Assembly (NCBI RefSeq): GCF_004000985.1
Contig: NZ_BIMH01000003.1
Span: forward strand, 161,972 to 225,971
Direction of reading: 5' to 3'
Origin: Paenibacillus validus NBRC 15382
GTDB lineage: Bacteria; Bacillota; Bacilli; Paenibacillales; NBRC-103111
DNA: 64,000 nt
The position numbers and the translations under genes were made by a program. Shown piece by piece: positions 25,292-35,153 of the stretch. The notes under the pieces are model-generated. The model had not been told where the DNA came from. It saw only the letters and a program-made list of their open reading frames with translations, and made no database searches. Numbering within the stretch: position 1 is the first letter of the stretch; every line of letters begins with the position of its first letter.

Positions 25292-25552
25292 ATGGAAACT
25301 TTAACAGCGGCGTTCCGCAGCCGGAGCGAGATGGAGCAAGCGGCGGACGCGCTTCGCAAGCAAGGCGTCATCCATCTTATGATGTGCCCGAACGGTGCCG
25401 GGAGCGATCATGCGTACCCGGAATGGGCCGGAGACTCCTTTCAATCCGGCCTCTCCGGCGGGCAAGACGAGGGGCTCTTGCAGCTCCTTGTCGAATCGTC
25501 ACGACGAAGACAGGCCGAAGATACCATCAGCCGCTTCGGTGGAATCCTGTAA
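25292..25552 (+). CDS. Small hypothetical protein
   Basis: 86 residues from ATG 25292, after a GAAGG site. Residues 1-40 look like a small alpha/beta fold of the ferredoxin-like general-stress type (LTAAFRSRSEMEQAADALRK, then QGVIHLMM). The middle is Gly/Ser rich and the end helical (LLQLLVESSRRRQAEDTI). It runs against its neighbours. Function unknown; coding probability is fair. Confidence 0.6.
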   Translation: METLTAAFRSRSEMEQAADALRKQGVIHLMMCPNGAGSDHAYPEWAGDSFQSGLSGGQDEGLLQLLVESSRRRQAEDTISRFGGIL

Positions 25553-25572
25553 GAACGGCATAACGAAGAAAA

Positions 25573-25607
25573 ACGCCCTGACGCTTTTCAAGAAGCGGTC
25601 AGGGCGT
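25573..25607 (-). terminator. Intrinsic terminator after the 25599 gene
   Basis: A perfect 10-bp stem (ACGCCCTGAC with GTCAGGGCGT) followed on the minus strand by TTTTCTT. The stop codon of the gene lies in the first arm. Confidence 0.8.
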
Positions 25608-26282
25608 CTGTATGAGGGCCAGCAAATCGCGGTATTCCTCGGGTTTCAAATGCTTTTGCAGCAGCTGTTCCAGCTCCTTGATTTCGGCTGCGGTCAAGCC
25701 GTCCTCCATGAGCTGCGAAATCGTCTGCATGTCCTGCTGAGGAATGCGCGAAACAAGCAGCGAGAATACTTTGGCCTTATCCGCCTCCGACAGCTGCTCC
25801 TTCTTCTTCGTGAACTCCTCGCTCGACACGACGACTTTCCGGTCTTCCGCAGCGCCAGATTCGTCTCCGGACACGCCCTCCAGCTCCTTGACCGATTGCT
25901 GTCCCCAAACCGCAACCGCATCCTCCGGTACCCGGTAAGGATCGGTCCGTTCCGCTTTGCCGGCGCTAGGTAAACCGGATTGGTTCTCCTTCGAGCCCGT
26001 TTCCGTCGAATCCGGGTTCACGTTCGCCGATACGGCCGCATCCTTGGGCTCATCCACAGCCATCGCGTTCGTTCCGCCGCCCGCGCCGAACCCCACGGTT
26101 GTCGTGAACCGGTTGAAGAACGACCCCCACCCTATCTTCGCCGTCGCCGGACGCTGGATGTGCAGCTGCTCCAGCACCAGATCGACATACGTGTTTACGG
26201 CCATAAACGTTAATGCCACACAGCATATGGAGGTCACCGCAGCCGTAACCGCCAATTTCATCAACCACTTTAACCCTTTCAA
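25599..26282 (-). CDS. Membrane-anchored hypothetical protein
   Basis: 227 residues with a TTG start after GGGAGTGAG; ATG 26261 is an alternative. One N-terminal membrane helix (about 9-30, KLAVTAAVTSICCVALTFMAV), then a low-complexity extracytoplasmic linker rich in Ser, Gly, Asn and Glu. A helical C-terminal domain (about 130-225) holds two similar helical hairpins ending ELEQLLQKHLKPEEYRDLLALI. No catalytic motif. It lies between purA and the M23 peptidase and could be a regulator in that envelope context. Confidence 0.75.
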   Translation of the reverse strand: MKGLKWLMKLAVTAAVTSICCVALTFMAVNTYVDLVLEQLHIQRPATAKIGWGSFFNRFTTTVGFGAGGGTNAMAVDEPKDAAVSANVNPDSTETGSKENQSGLPSAGKAERTDPYRVPEDAVAVWGQQSVKELEGVSGDESGAAEDRKVVVSSEEFTKKKEQLSEADKAKVFSLLVSRIPQQDMQTISQLMEDGLTAAEIKELEQLLQKHLKPEEYRDLLALIQTP

Positions 26283-26464
26283 TTCAGCTCACTCCCATTC
26301 GCGCCATAGCAGGTCTCTAAGCTCTAGTATTGACCTTTTTCTGGGAAACCAACCGGATTGCGTACAGAAACTGAGCTGTTGAACCTCTCCTGTTTTTCTA
26401 AGAAAGATAACATCCTCTGGTCGTGGGGCGGAAATCGAGGCGACAACCGAATAGATCGAGATAA

Positions 26465-26500
26465 AAAACAAAGGAACGGGCCGCTATTCGCCCGTTCCTT
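26465..26500 (-). terminator. Intrinsic terminator of purA
   Basis: An 11-bp stem (AAGGAACGGGC with GCCCGTTCCTT) followed on the minus strand by TGTTTTTTA. Confidence 0.9.
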
Positions 26501-26507
26501 CTTCGAC

Positions 26508-27791
26508 TTAATAAATCGGGGTAACCAGGTTCGTTTGCTCCCGGTTGCGGCCTACAGAGAAGATCGCGATCGGGATGCCGGTCAGCTCGGAAACACGCTC
26601 GATGTAACGGCGCGCATTCGTCGGCAGTTCATCCAAGCTGCGTACGGCGGACAAGTCTTCGTTCCAGCCCGGCAGCTCTTCGTATACCGCTTCGCATTCC
26701 GCCAGCATCTTCAGACTGGCCGGGTAATGCTCGATTACCTCGCCGCGGTATTTGTACGCCGTACAAATTTTCACCGTTTCAAGTCCAGCCAGCACATCCA
26801 GCGAGTTCAAGGACAAGCCGGTGATGCCGCTCACCCGGCGCGCATGACGCACGACGACGCTGTCGAACCAGCCGACGCGACGCGGACGGCCGGTTACCGT
26901 GCCGTATTCATGGCCCTTCTCGCGAATCCAGTCGCCGATCTCGTTGTTCAGCTCTGTCGGGAAAGGACCGTCGCCGACGCGAGTCGTGTACGATTTCGCC
27001 ACGCCGATAACTTGATGAATCTTGGTCGGACCGACACCGGAACCGATACATACGCCGCCTGCCGACGGATTGGACGAAGTCACGAACGGATATGTGCCTT
27101 GGTCGATGTCGAGCATAACGCCTTGGGCGCCCTCGAACAGCACCTTCTTGTCGGCGTCGATCAAATCGTTCAGCACGACGGAGGTGTCCGTGACGTACGG
27201 ACGCAGCTTCTCGGCGTAGCCGAGATACTCCTGGACGATCGAATCGGCATCGAGGCCTTTGGAGCCGTAAACTTGTTCGATCAATACATTTTTCTCCGCA
27301 ACGAGAAGGCGAACCTTGCGTTCGAATTCCTCCGCATCGAGCAGATCCGCGATCCGGATGCCGTTCCGCGCCGCTTTATCCATATAACATGGGCCGATCC
27401 CTTTACGGGTCGTTCCAATTTTATTATCGCCCTTGCGCTCTTCTTCCAGACCGTCAAGCAGCAGGTGGTAGGGCATAATCACATGCGCACGATCGCTGAG
27501 GCGCAAGTTTTTCGTTGAGAACCCATTATCATGAATATATTGAATTTCCTCGAGCAGCGCGCCCGGGTTAATCACCATGCCATTGCCGATTACGCAAACT
27601 TTATCTTGATAAAAAATACCCGACGGAATCATCGTCAACTTATATTTCTTATCGTTAATAATAATCGTATGCCCCGCGTTGTTACCGCCTTGGTAACGAG
27701 CTACGACCTCTGCAGATTCTGCCAGAAAATCGGTAATTTTTCCTTTTCCTTCGTCTCCCCATTGGGTTCCGACAACCACTACCGTTGACAT
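26508..27791 (-). CDS. purA: Adenylosuccinate synthase PurA
   Basis: 427 residues from ATG 27791. It catalyses IMP + aspartate + GTP to adenylosuccinate, the first step of AMP synthesis. Motifs: [13 protein letters not shown] with the catalytic Asp near the N-terminus, GGNNAGHT with the catalytic His, [49 protein letters not shown] and RPRRVGWFD. Full length. It is a single-gene unit with its own promoter, a probable PurR operator upstream and a strong terminator. Confidence 0.97.
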   Translation of the reverse strand: MSTVVVVGTQWGDEGKGKITDFLAESAEVVARYQGGNNAGHTIIINDKKYKLTMIPSGIFYQDKVCVIGNGMVINPGALLEEIQYIHDNGFSTKNLRLSDRAHVIMPYHLLLDGLEEERKGDNKIGTTRKGIGPCYMDKAARNGIRIADLLDAEEFERKVRLLVAEKNVLIEQVYGSKGLDADSIVQEYLGYAEKLRPYVTDTSVVLNDLIDADKKVLFEGAQGVMLDIDQGTYPFVTSSNPSAGGVCIGSGVGPTKIHQVIGVAKSYTTRVGDGPFPTELNNEIGDWIREKGHEYGTVTGRPRRVGWFDSVVVRHARRVSGITGLSLNSLDVLAGLETVKICTAYKYRGEVIEHYPASLKMLAECEAVYEELPGWNEDLSAVRSLDELPTNARRYIERVSELTGIPIAIFSVGRNREQTNLVTPIY

Positions 27792-27856
27792 TCGCACTAC
27801 CCCCGTGAGGTGGAAACCACCTATGATTTGCCCTGAAGGCGCATGACACCATGACT

Positions 27857-27885
27857 AGTTTAGCAGTACACTAAACCAAAGTCAA
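27857..27885 (-). promoter_or_regulatory. Sigma-A promoter of purA
   Basis: Minus strand TTGACT (27885-27880), 17-bp spacer, TAAACT (27862-27857). Confidence 0.65.
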
Positions 27886-27887
27886 TA

Positions 27888-27929
27888 AAAACGAACGATT
27901 TCGTATACTCGGAATACAACGTTCGGAAA
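27888..27929. promoter_or_regulatory. Probable PurR operator (inverted PurBoxes)
   Basis: AAAACGAACGAT on one strand and, 24 nt away, the inverted GTTCG (AACGTTCGGAAA). Both approximate the PurBox AWWWCGAACWWT, and the inverted spacing equals that of Bacillus PurR control regions. It lies directly upstream of the purA -35. Confidence 0.55.
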
Positions 27930-28053
27930 ATGTTCACCAAGCAGCCAACAGTTCATACTCCTGCCTGCTCCTATTCGGCTTCAGACCGCATCATGCCGGT
28001 TTACGGCTTGGGCCTTTGAACCCCAGTGGACGCCGAATAGCGCCGCGGACGGC

Positions 28054-28079
28054 AAAAAAGCCCCGGCTGTCGCCGAGGC
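28054..28079 (-). terminator. Intrinsic terminator after dnaB
   Basis: GCCTCGGC-GACA-GCCGGGGC on the minus strand followed by TTTTTT. Confidence 0.85.
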
Positions 28080-28131
28080 CAATACGCATCGTTCGCCTTT
28101 ACTCCCGCAAGCATACGACGAAAGGCGCGCA

Positions 28132-29490
28132 TTAATACGCCACCGCCGGTTCTTGATGCGAACGGTCCAGGTTGACGAACTTGTTGAAGTTTTTCAGGAA
28201 CGCCAGCTCGACCGTCCCGACCGGGCCGTTCCGCTGCTTGGCGATAATGATCTCGATGATGTTCTTCTTCTCCGACTCTTTGTCGTAGTAATCGTCCCGG
28301 TACAAGAACGCGACGATATCGGCATCCTGCTCGATCGAACCGGATTCCCGCAAGTCCGACATCATCGGACGCTTGTCCTGCCGCTGTTCCACGCCCCGGC
28401 TAAGCTGCGAGAGCGCGATAACCGGCACGTTCAGCTCACGCGCAATTTGCTTCAGCGTACGCGAAATTTCCGAAACTTCCTGCTGCCGGTTGTCGCCCTT
28501 GCCTCGGCCATGGATCAGCTGCAAGTAGTCGATCAGGATCATGCCGAGCCCTTTCTCCTTCTTGAGCCGTCTGCATTTGGCCCGAATGTCGGCCACCGTC
28601 ACCGACGGCGAATCGTCGATGTAGATATTCGCCTCGGATAGTGAGCCGATCGCCATCGTCAGCTTCTCCCAATCTTCCGGCTCCAGGAAGCCTGTCCGCA
28701 GCCGGCCGGCGTCCACGTTCGCCTCGGCGCAAATCATCCGCTGTACGAGCTGGGCCGCCCCCATCTCGAGACTGAAGATGGCGACGGTCTCTTTCTCGCG
28801 GACGCCGATATTTTGCGCAATATTGAGCGCGAACGCCGTCTTACCTACAGAAGGACGGGCTGCTACGATAATCAAGTCGGAGCGTTGGAAGCCGGACGTC
28901 ATCTTATCCAGGTCGACGAACCCCGATTTGACCCCGGTCGTACTGCCCTTCTGATTGAACAACGTTTCAACCTTATCGAACACTTCCATCAGCACGTCTT
29001 TGATAGCAATGAAACCCGAACCCGAACGGGCCTGGGAAATTTCCATGATACGCGCTTCGGCGTCGCTGAGCAGCATGCCGACTTCATCTTGTCCCGCGTA
29101 ACCGTTCGAGACAATCTGCGTCGCAGCGCGAATCAAACGGCGAAGCATCGACTTCTCTTCGACGATCTGCGCGTAATAATCTACGTTAGCCGCCGTCGGC
29201 ACCGCATTGGCGAGCTCCGACAAATAAGTGATTCCGCCCACTTCTTCCAGCTGCTGCTTATCCTGCAGCCGGGCCGTCAGCGTGACCAGGTCAACCGGCT
29301 CGTTCGCCTCGGCAATCTCGATCATCGCTTCATAGATGAGCTGGTGCGCGCCGCGATAGAAGTCTTCGTCCCTCACCCGCTCCATGGCCGTTACAAGCGC
29401 GTCCCCGTCAAGCAAAATCGCGCCGAGCACCGCCTGCTCGGCTTCCAGATTTTGCGGAGGTATGCGATCCATAAACAGATTCTCGTTCAT
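28132..29490 (-). CDS. dnaB: Replicative DNA helicase DnaB (Bacillus DnaC)
   Basis: 452 residues. N-terminal collar domain (about 1-150, PPQNLEAEQAVLGAILLD), linker helix, then the RecA-like helicase domain. Walker A is at about 205-213 (ARPSVGKTAFALNIA), Walker B in MILIDYLQLI, and the C-terminal pattern RGVEQRQDKRPMMSDLRESGSIEQDAD is conserved. It forms the hexameric helicase loaded at oriC and translocates on the lagging strand. RBS GGGAGGA. It lies downstream of rplI with a weak hairpin between. Confidence 0.96.
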   Translation of the reverse strand: MNENLFMDRIPPQNLEAEQAVLGAILLDGDALVTAMERVRDEDFYRGAHQLIYEAMIEIAEANEPVDLVTLTARLQDKQQLEEVGGITYLSELANAVPTAANVDYYAQIVEEKSMLRRLIRAATQIVSNGYAGQDEVGMLLSDAEARIMEISQARSGSGFIAIKDVLMEVFDKVETLFNQKGSTTGVKSGFVDLDKMTSGFQRSDLIIVAARPSVGKTAFALNIAQNIGVREKETVAIFSLEMGAAQLVQRMICAEANVDAGRLRTGFLEPEDWEKLTMAIGSLSEANIYIDDSPSVTVADIRAKCRRLKKEKGLGMILIDYLQLIHGRGKGDNRQQEVSEISRTLKQIARELNVPVIALSQLSRGVEQRQDKRPMMSDLRESGSIEQDADIVAFLYRDDYYDKESEKKNIIEIIIAKQRNGPVGTVELAFLKNFNKFVNLDRSHQEPAVAY

Positions 29491-29586
29491 CCGATGGTGT
29501 CCTCCCGTTTCCCATGCTTACCCAGGGGCAAGGAGCGGTGCCCTAGCCAGAGCCAGGGCTGGCGTTCCTCTCCCCTTAACGACAAA

Positions 29587-29610
29587 GAGCCGGCCCTATT
29601 GCACCGGCTC
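29587..29610 (-). terminator. Hairpin between rplI and dnaB
   Basis: GAGCCGG...CCGGCTC followed by TTT on the minus strand. The short T-run suggests partial termination. Confidence 0.5.
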
Positions 29611-29718
29611 GCATTACGCGCAAATGCCGCCGGGGGCGGCCGTCCGTCGCTTCTCTAACGATCGACCACACTCCCGAACCAGCTAACACCCCATACCGTT
29701 TCCCCTACGGTACGACGC

Positions 29719-30162
29719 TTACTCTTCGGTCACGTGCACCTTCAGCTTCCCGGTTACTTCCGGGTGCAGCTTCACGACTACTTCCGTGACGCCGAGCGTA
29801 CGGATGGGGTCGTCCATCACGATCTTGCGCTTGTCTACTTTGATGCCGAGCTTCTCAAGACCTTCCGCCACCTGCTTGTTGGACACGGCGCCGAACAAGC
29901 GGCCGTCCGTGCCCGATTTCGCTTTCAATTGCACGGTAAGCTCGCCGAGTTTCCGGCCGAGCTCTTGAGCGTCGGCCTTCTCCTGCGCCTTTTTACGTTC
30001 TTCCGCTTTCTTCTGCTGATCCAGCACCTTCACAGCTGAATCGCTGGCCGGCGCCGCCAAATTTTGTTTAAATAAAAAATTAGTCGCATAGCCCTCGGAA
30101 ACTTCTTTGATATCGCCTTTTTTGCCTTGGCCCTTAACATCTTTCAGTAAAATGACCTTCAT
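29719..30162 (-). CDS. rplI: 50S ribosomal protein L9
   Basis: 147 residues. N-terminal rRNA-binding domain [30 protein letters not shown], a long connecting helix rich in Lys, Ala and Glu, and the C-terminal domain ([34 protein letters not shown]). It binds 23S rRNA and supports reading-frame maintenance. The ATG overlaps the gdpP stop (ATGA), so it is coupled to gdpP, as in other Bacillales. Confidence 0.97.
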   Translation of the reverse strand: MKVILLKDVKGQGKKGDIKEVSEGYATNFLFKQNLAAPASDSAVKVLDQQKKAEERKKAQEKADAQELGRKLGELTVQLKAKSGTDGRLFGAVSNKQVAEGLEKLGIKVDKRKIVMDDPIRTLGVTEVVVKLHPEVTGKLKVHVTEE

Positions 30163-32120
30163 TCGAAAAGCCCCTCCTCCGCGTGCATCTGATTTAAAAT
30201 TTGCTTCAACCGCTGTGTGGCTTCCGCCACCGTGCCTTCCAATTGCGTAGCCGCGTTGGTCAAATGACCGCCGCCGCCCATCCGTTCCATCACGAGCTGT
30301 ACATTCATCTGTCCGAGCGAACGGGCGCTGATGCCGATCAAGCCGTCCGGACGCTCGCTGATAACAAATGAAGCCATAATTCCCGTCATAGTTAACAATG
30401 TATCAGCAACTTGGGCAATGATCAACTGAGAATATTTACGTCCGGGCTCCGTGACGGCAAGCGCAACATGGTCGAAGATGACCACCGCATTCTTAATAAT
30501 TTCGGACTTCTTAATATAGTGATCCAAATCTTCCTTCAACAGCCGTTGGATCAACGAGGAATCGGCCCCGTTCCGCCGCAAGTAAGAAGCCGCCTCGAAC
30601 GTACGTGCGCCCGTCCGCAAGCTGAAGCTCTTCGTATCCACCACGATACCGGCGAGCAGCGCCGTCGCCTCCAACACGCCCATCGTAAGACGCTCATCAA
30701 AATAAGGCAGCAGCTCGGTCACAAGCTCGCACGTTGAGGATGCGTAAGGCTCCATATAGACGAGCGTCGCATCCTGGATGAACTCCTCGCTCCGGCGATG
30801 GTGATCGATGACCACTTTGCGCTGCGTCAACTGCAGCACCCTCGGCTCCGACATCATCGTCGCCCGATGCGTATCGACGATAACCGCGAGCGACCGCGAA
30901 GTCGTGATCTGAATCGCCTGCTCCGGCGTAATAAACCAGCGGTTCAGCTTCTCGTCCTCATAGATCGCCTCCATCAGCTTCAGGATAGATGGATTGACGC
31001 CCTCAATCACGATATACCCTTCCTTATTGCTGACGTGCGCCATCTTCAGCACCCCGATCGCCGCCCCGATCGAGTCCATATCGGGCATCTTATGGCCCAT
31101 GATGATCACGTTGTCGCTTTCCTTGATCAGATCGCGAAGCGCATGGGAGATCACCCTTGCCCGTACCCGCGTCCGCTTCTCGATCGCATTCGTACGTCCG
31201 CCGTAGAACGACAGCCGTTCCCCGACCTTCACCGCCGCCTGATCGCCGCCGCGGCCAAGCGCCATGTCAAGGCTCGTTTGCGTCCATAAACCGAGCTCGA
31301 TGAGCGACCCCGCTCCCGACGCGATGCCGATGCTAAGCGTCATCGGCAGCTTGTTCTCGATGGTGATGTCCCGTACCTCGTCCAATATTTCAAATCGCGA
31401 CTGTTCGAGCTTTTTTAACCCTTTATGATCCGCCACCAGGAAGTATCGATCGGAAGCCGTACGGCGGATGTAGATCTGATGCTTTTGCGCCCATTCGGTA
31501 ATTTCCCCCGTCACTTTGGCCATCATAATGCTGCGCGTCTGGTCGTCCAGGCCCTGTGTCGCTTCGTCGAGATTATCCATCATGACGATGCCCATGGCGA
31601 TCTGATCCTCTTCGTTGCGCAGCTGAAGCGTACGAAGAATCGTGATGTCCGTGAAATAAAGCAACCGCTCCTCCGGCTTGATCTGAACCTCATAAATATG
31701 CTTGTCGAGAGTCAGCTCCAGCTTCAGTTCCTTTTCCTTGCGGTTCTTCAGCCCGGGAAATTGCTCCAGCAGCGGCTCCCCGATCAGTGTATCCTTGCCG
31801 AGCATTCTGGCAACGAACGGATTATGCCATTCGATCGTCTTCTCTTCGTTGTACAGCAAGATGCCGACCGGCAGCTCGTGAATGACATCGCTCCCCGCCT
31901 TCTTCACCCGATGGGACAGCGTGCTCACGTAATGCGTTAAATCCTGGCGAAACGCTCGTTCCGCCCGAAACGTGTAGTAGGCCAGAACGCCGCATACAAC
32001 CAGGGCAACCACCCCAAGCTGCCAAACAAAGCAAGATATAGTGAGAATCAGAACAAGCAGCAGGGCAAATAGCCAATATACATGCATACCGTGCCATCGT
32101 TTCAACAGGAACTTCGGCAT
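30159..32120 (-). CDS. gdpP: Cyclic-di-AMP phosphodiesterase GdpP (YybT)
   Basis: About 653 residues from ATG 32120 (GGAG eight nt upstream; ATGs further up lack a site). Two N-terminal membrane helices (about 10-50), a PAS domain (about 70-150), a degenerate GGDEF domain (about 160-300), then DHH (about 330-500; [39 protein letters not shown]) and DHHA1 with the RNA/DNA-contact loop [10 protein letters not shown]. It hydrolyses c-di-AMP to pApA and so controls osmotic balance and beta-lactam tolerance. First of a gdpP-rplI-dnaB run. Confidence 0.96.
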   Translation of the reverse strand: MPKFLLKRWHGMHVYWLFALLLVLILTISCFVWQLGVVALVVCGVLAYYTFRAERAFRQDLTHYVSTLSHRVKKAGSDVIHELPVGILLYNEEKTIEWHNPFVARMLGKDTLIGEPLLEQFPGLKNRKEKELKLELTLDKHIYEVQIKPEERLLYFTDITILRTLQLRNEEDQIAMGIVMMDNLDEATQGLDDQTRSIMMAKVTGEITEWAQKHQIYIRRTASDRYFLVADHKGLKKLEQSRFEILDEVRDITIENKLPMTLSIGIASGAGSLIELGLWTQTSLDMALGRGGDQAAVKVGERLSFYGGRTNAIEKRTRVRARVISHALRDLIKESDNVIIMGHKMPDMDSIGAAIGVLKMAHVSNKEGYIVIEGVNPSILKLMEAIYEDEKLNRWFITPEQAIQITTSRSLAVIVDTHRATMMSEPRVLQLTQRKVVIDHHRRSEEFIQDATLVYMEPYASSTCELVTELLPYFDERLTMGVLEATALLAGIVVDTKSFSLRTGARTFEAASYLRRNGADSSLIQRLLKEDLDHYIKKSEIIKNAVVIFDHVALAVTEPGRKYSQLIIAQVADTLLTMTGIMASFVISERPDGLIGISARSLGQMNVQLVMERMGGGGHLTNAATQLEGTVAEATQRLKQILNQMHAEEGLFE

Positions 32121-32214
32121 TTCATTCGCTCCAATCATGAATAATCGCACACGGCTGAGTTCTCCGCAGCCGAAGGCGACGCCGATGCACGCATATCGCG
32201 GCTCATAGGCGTTT

Positions 32215-33147
32215 CTACTCTTTGCGGGTTATACGATCACGGATAGGAAACGCTACATCGAACACGCCAATTAGGCTGAACAAAAAGAACAACGGAGGAA
32301 ACAACAGCAACAGCGCGATTCCGACAATCGGCAGCGTCTTGTTCCAACGATTCATATGCGCAACGAAAAACAGAAAAGAAATCGCTTGAATCGCGAATGC
32401 CGTGCTAAGCAAGGGCAGCAAATTCAAGACTACCGTAAACAGCGTCGATTCCATATCTTTCGTGAACAGTTCAAGCACAAGGGCCACGACGTAGATCCAG
32501 ATGAATGATTTAGGCAGCTTCCAGTCTTTGATCGGACGGAACGCCGGAACCGACTCTCCTAACCGCACCAGGACGCGCCGCGTCGCCGCATGCGAGATAA
32601 CGGCATACAAGAGAGAGAACGTGATCATATACATCGGCAGCATTTGCACCGATAAATGAACGATGGTATCGATATCGACCCCCATAAGGCTTTTCATCTG
32701 CGGGGAGTACAGGTTGAATGAATCGATCATGAACCGTTTCATCGCGCCTACCGGATTCAAACCGAACAGGTGCGCGACGACCAAGCTGATCAACAGTTCG
32801 ATCAGCAGCGTTACGGCTCCTGCGTTCAATACGGAACGAGCGGGAGCACGCTTTTTATACAAATTGCCCATCTGAATAACCGGAGGCAGCAAGAAGAGAG
32901 AAACCGATACGAGCATCGCTCCGATCCATCCGATTAGCAGAAATGAGACCAAGACGTAAACGATCGCCAAACTGGCCAAATAGTGAATCAAGAACGACTT
33001 CGTCCCTAATCGCACATACAGCACGAGGACCGGCACCAGCAGGAAAAAGAACGTCACCAAGTTGAGCAACGGCGCCATAAGCGATAAAAGCAATACGATA
33101 TAAACGATGCTCCAACCGAGCATTCGCGGCTTTTGTGTTTCTTCCAA
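32215..33147 (-). CDS. DUF2232 family membrane protein (YybS-like)
   Basis: About 310 residues with eight or so hydrophobic helices (for example WSIVYIVLLLSLMAPLLNLV, TFFFLLVPVLVLYVRLG, IWIYVVALVLELFT). This matches the YybS/DUF2232 family that commonly sits upstream of gdpP. It may be an S-component-like or other transport membrane protein; function unproven. I list TTG 33147 (eight nt after GAGG). GTG 33156, overlapping the previous stop as GTGA, is the other candidate. Confidence 0.85.
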   Translation of the reverse strand: MEETQKPRMLGWSIVYIVLLLSLMAPLLNLVTFFFLLVPVLVLYVRLGTKSFLIHYLASLAIVYVLVSFLLIGWIGAMLVSVSLFLLPPVIQMGNLYKKRAPARSVLNAGAVTLLIELLISLVVAHLFGLNPVGAMKRFMIDSFNLYSPQMKSLMGVDIDTIVHLSVQMLPMYMITFSLLYAVISHAATRRVLVRLGESVPAFRPIKDWKLPKSFIWIYVVALVLELFTKDMESTLFTVVLNLLPLLSTAFAIQAISFLFFVAHMNRWNKTLPIVGIALLLLFPPLFFLFSLIGVFDVAFPIRDRITRKE

Positions 33148-33152
33148 CCCTT

Positions 33153-33464
33153 TCACCTCTTACGCAAATGATCTTCCAAAGCGGAGATATCGCCATACCA
33201 TTCTTCCAACTGATGTCCTTCCTCACGGTGCTTCTTCATCTTATCGGTCACCGCTTCGTCGAGACTGCGCATCGAGATGCCGAGCCGGCGCCCCAAAATG
33301 TAACTACAGGCCACGAGGCTGGCCAATCCGTCGATAATTTTATGATGGCTGCCTTCCCAAATCCCCTTTAACAAATGAGCCATTTGATCGACCAATTCGG
33401 TCTTTAGCCATTCGATAATTTTGGCCCGCTTGGCCAAATCGACATCCTTATCCATAAACGACAT
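33153..33464 (-). CDS. MazG-like family protein
   Basis: 103 residues from ATG 33464 (AAGGGGAGAAG upstream). It resembles the small MazG-like proteins found beside yybS in Bacillales: VDLAKRAKIIEWLKTELVDQ, HHKIIDGLASLVACSYILGRRLG and an EEWYGDISALEDHLR end. The typical MazG ExxE metal motifs are not obvious, so NTP pyrophosphatase activity is doubtful. It overlaps the start of the DUF2232 gene. Confidence 0.8.
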   Translation of the reverse strand: MSFMDKDVDLAKRAKIIEWLKTELVDQMAHLLKGIWEGSHHKIIDGLASLVACSYILGRRLGISMRSLDEAVTDKMKKHREEGHQLEEWYGDISALEDHLRKR

Positions 33465-33513
33465 GCCGCTTCTCCCCTTACACCGGGCGCTTTTGTTAAT
33501 TATACCACATCTT

Positions 33514-33930
33514 CTATGCCTTTTGTTCCGACTGCCACAGCTTGAAACAATAATCAATGATTTCCCTGCGTCGGATAATTCCGATGAACACCTCATTATC
33601 GTCGATGACCGGCACATAGTTCTGATTGGTCGCCAGCGTAATCAAATCCTGCATCTGCTGGTCGATGCGTACCGGTTTGATCGCCATATGCTGCGGCACC
33701 TCGGTGAGCTGAACTTTATGCGCGTTGTCAAATCCGATTTCAGGTGAGCGCTTTAGCTTCCAGAGCAGATCGCCTTCCGTGATCGTCCCGGCGTATTTGC
33801 CATGCTCATCGACTAGCGGAACGGCCGAGTAGCGATGGTATTCCATCCGTTCCAACGCTTGCCGCATCGTAGAATGAGGGGATAAATAAATGACCTGATC
33901 CTTGGGTACTAAGAAAAAAGCGATATTCAA
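33514..33930 (-). CDS. CBS domain-containing protein
   Basis: 138 residues from TTG 33930, five nt after GGGGAG; the frame is open further upstream but those residues are Arg-rich and unlike the family. Two CBS motifs: about 5-60 (VIYLSPHSTMRQALERMEYHRYSAVPLVDEHG) and about 80-130 (IDQQMQDLITLATNQNYVPVIDDNE). Paired CBS domains bind adenine nucleotides; some in Firmicutes bind c-di-AMP. The location close to gdpP makes that worth considering, but no ligand can be assigned from sequence. Confidence 0.85.
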   Translation of the reverse strand: MNIAFFLVPKDQVIYLSPHSTMRQALERMEYHRYSAVPLVDEHGKYAGTITEGDLLWKLKRSPEIGFDNAHKVQLTEVPQHMAIKPVRIDQQMQDLITLATNQNYVPVIDDNEVFIGIIRRREIIDYCFKLWQSEQKA

Positions 33931-34151
33931 TCGATCTCCCCAGCCTTTCTCTATCAATCGCGGACGCCGAAACCTCCGCCTGTTCATCATATCACGTTAG
34001 GCCCCTCGTTGAAAAATAACGGGAGCCATTCCGGCCCTTCATTTATCCAATAATTTTCGCTCCCAGAAGCTGCCCGCTCCCTTTCTCTTGCCCTTCTGAA
34101 ATTGCTTTCTGTGCGCTTCGCTTTGTACAATAAGGATCAGGAGATGATGTC

Positions 34152-34757
34152 ATGTATCTATACACGGATCAAACGTACAACGAGGTGGACTTTAGCCATA
34201 AAGATTTGCGGGAAGGCGAACTGCGCGGCTGTACGTTTACGAAGTGCCGGTTTCGCGGAACGCGGATGGAGGAGGTGCTCACGAGCGGCAGCCAATTTAT
34301 CGATTGCGATTTTTCCGGCGCGGCCTTGAACGCCTCGACGCATGAACGGAGCGCATTTACCAACTGCCGGTTTCAAAGCGCCAACCTGTTCGTCGCCAAA
34401 TTTCAGGAATGCAAAATGGTCGGCTCCGACTTTACCGAAGCGAATTTGGACGGCATTACCATCCTGCGGGGGGACTGGTCTTATACGAGCTTACGACTCG
34501 TTCAATTATCCAAACAGCAGCTTCGCGGCGTTCGATTCGTCGAAGCCGATCTGTACGACGCCAAGCTTGATAAAGCGGACCTGCGTGACGCGGACCTCAC
34601 CCGGGCCCACTTGGCGAAAGCAAGGCTGCAGGGCGCCGACCTGCGGGGGGCTGTGCTCGACGGCGTTGATTTCAAGAGCTTCGATATCAAGGGCGCTCGG
34701 CTGGATACGGCGCAAGCCATTGCTTTCGCCCGCTCCTATGGGGCGAAAGTCGACTAA
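34152..34757 (+). CDS. Pentapeptide repeat-containing protein
   Basis: 201 residues made mostly of A(D/N)LXX repeats: two runs, about 12-100 (LREGELRGCTFTKCRFRG, FSGAALNAS, SANLFVAKFQECKMVGSDFTEANLDG) and about 118-190 (LRGVRFVEADLYDAKLDKAD). This predicts a right-handed quadrilateral beta-helix. Members that mimic DNA (Qnr, MfpA) protect gyrase from quinolones, but most have no known role, and the interruption in the middle resembles the Qnr loop position only loosely. RBS AGGAGATG. Single-gene unit, convergent with rpsR. Confidence 0.88.
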   Translation: MYLYTDQTYNEVDFSHKDLREGELRGCTFTKCRFRGTRMEEVLTSGSQFIDCDFSGAALNASTHERSAFTNCRFQSANLFVAKFQECKMVGSDFTEANLDGITILRGDWSYTSLRLVQLSKQQLRGVRFVEADLYDAKLDKADLRDADLTRAHLAKARLQGADLRGAVLDGVDFKSFDIKGARLDTAQAIAFARSYGAKVD

Positions 34758-34773
34758 TATGCAGCGACGACAA

Positions 34774-34801
34774 AAAGACAGTCGGAAAACCGACTGTCTT
34801 T
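34774..34801. terminator. Bidirectional terminator
   Basis: A perfect 12-bp stem AAAGACAGTCGG/CCGACTGTCTTT with an AAAA loop. It ends both the pentapeptide gene (+) and rpsR (-). Confidence 0.9.
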
Positions 34802-34814
34802 CGTTATACCAACG

Positions 34815-35105
34815 TTATTCCGTTGTGTATGGAAGCAAAGCCACTTGACGGGAGCGTTTGATCGCGATCGTCAAAGCGCGTTGATATTTCGCGGAAGTAC
34901 CCGTTACACGACGAGGCAAAATTTTGCCGCGCTCGCTAATGAATTTCTTCAGCGTTTCGATATCTTTATAATCAATGTGCTTGATTTTATTTACGGTGAA
35001 GTAACAAACTTTACGGCGCTTGCCGCCTTTTTTGCCACGACCGCTGAACTTTCTTTCGCCGCGCTCGCCGCGATCTTCAGAGCGTTCTCTTTTTTCGAAT
35101 GCCAT
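34815..35105 (-). CDS. rpsR: 30S ribosomal protein S18
   Basis: 96 residues. The conserved core [33 protein letters not shown] is intact. The N-terminus has a longer Arg/Glu/Gly-rich extension (about 25 residues) than most S18 proteins. It binds with S6 to the platform of the small subunit. Last gene of rpsF-ssb-rpsR. Confidence 0.97.
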   Translation of the reverse strand: MAFEKRERSEDRGERGERKFSGRGKKGGKRRKVCYFTVNKIKHIDYKDIETLKKFISERGKILPRRVTGTSAKYQRALTIAIKRSRQVALLPYTTE

Positions 35106-35153
35106 GTTGTTATCCTTCCTTTCTACGTTAGATTCATTCCAATCCGTTCCGTA

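Noticed and set aside
26358..27518. A 386-codon plus-strand open frame
   Set aside because: It is antisense to purA, whose motifs are all intact; long antisense frames are expected from its codon bias.
31748..31761. Second Noc-like site in gdpP
   Set aside because: Only the right half (CCCGGGAAAT) matches; the left four bases do not.
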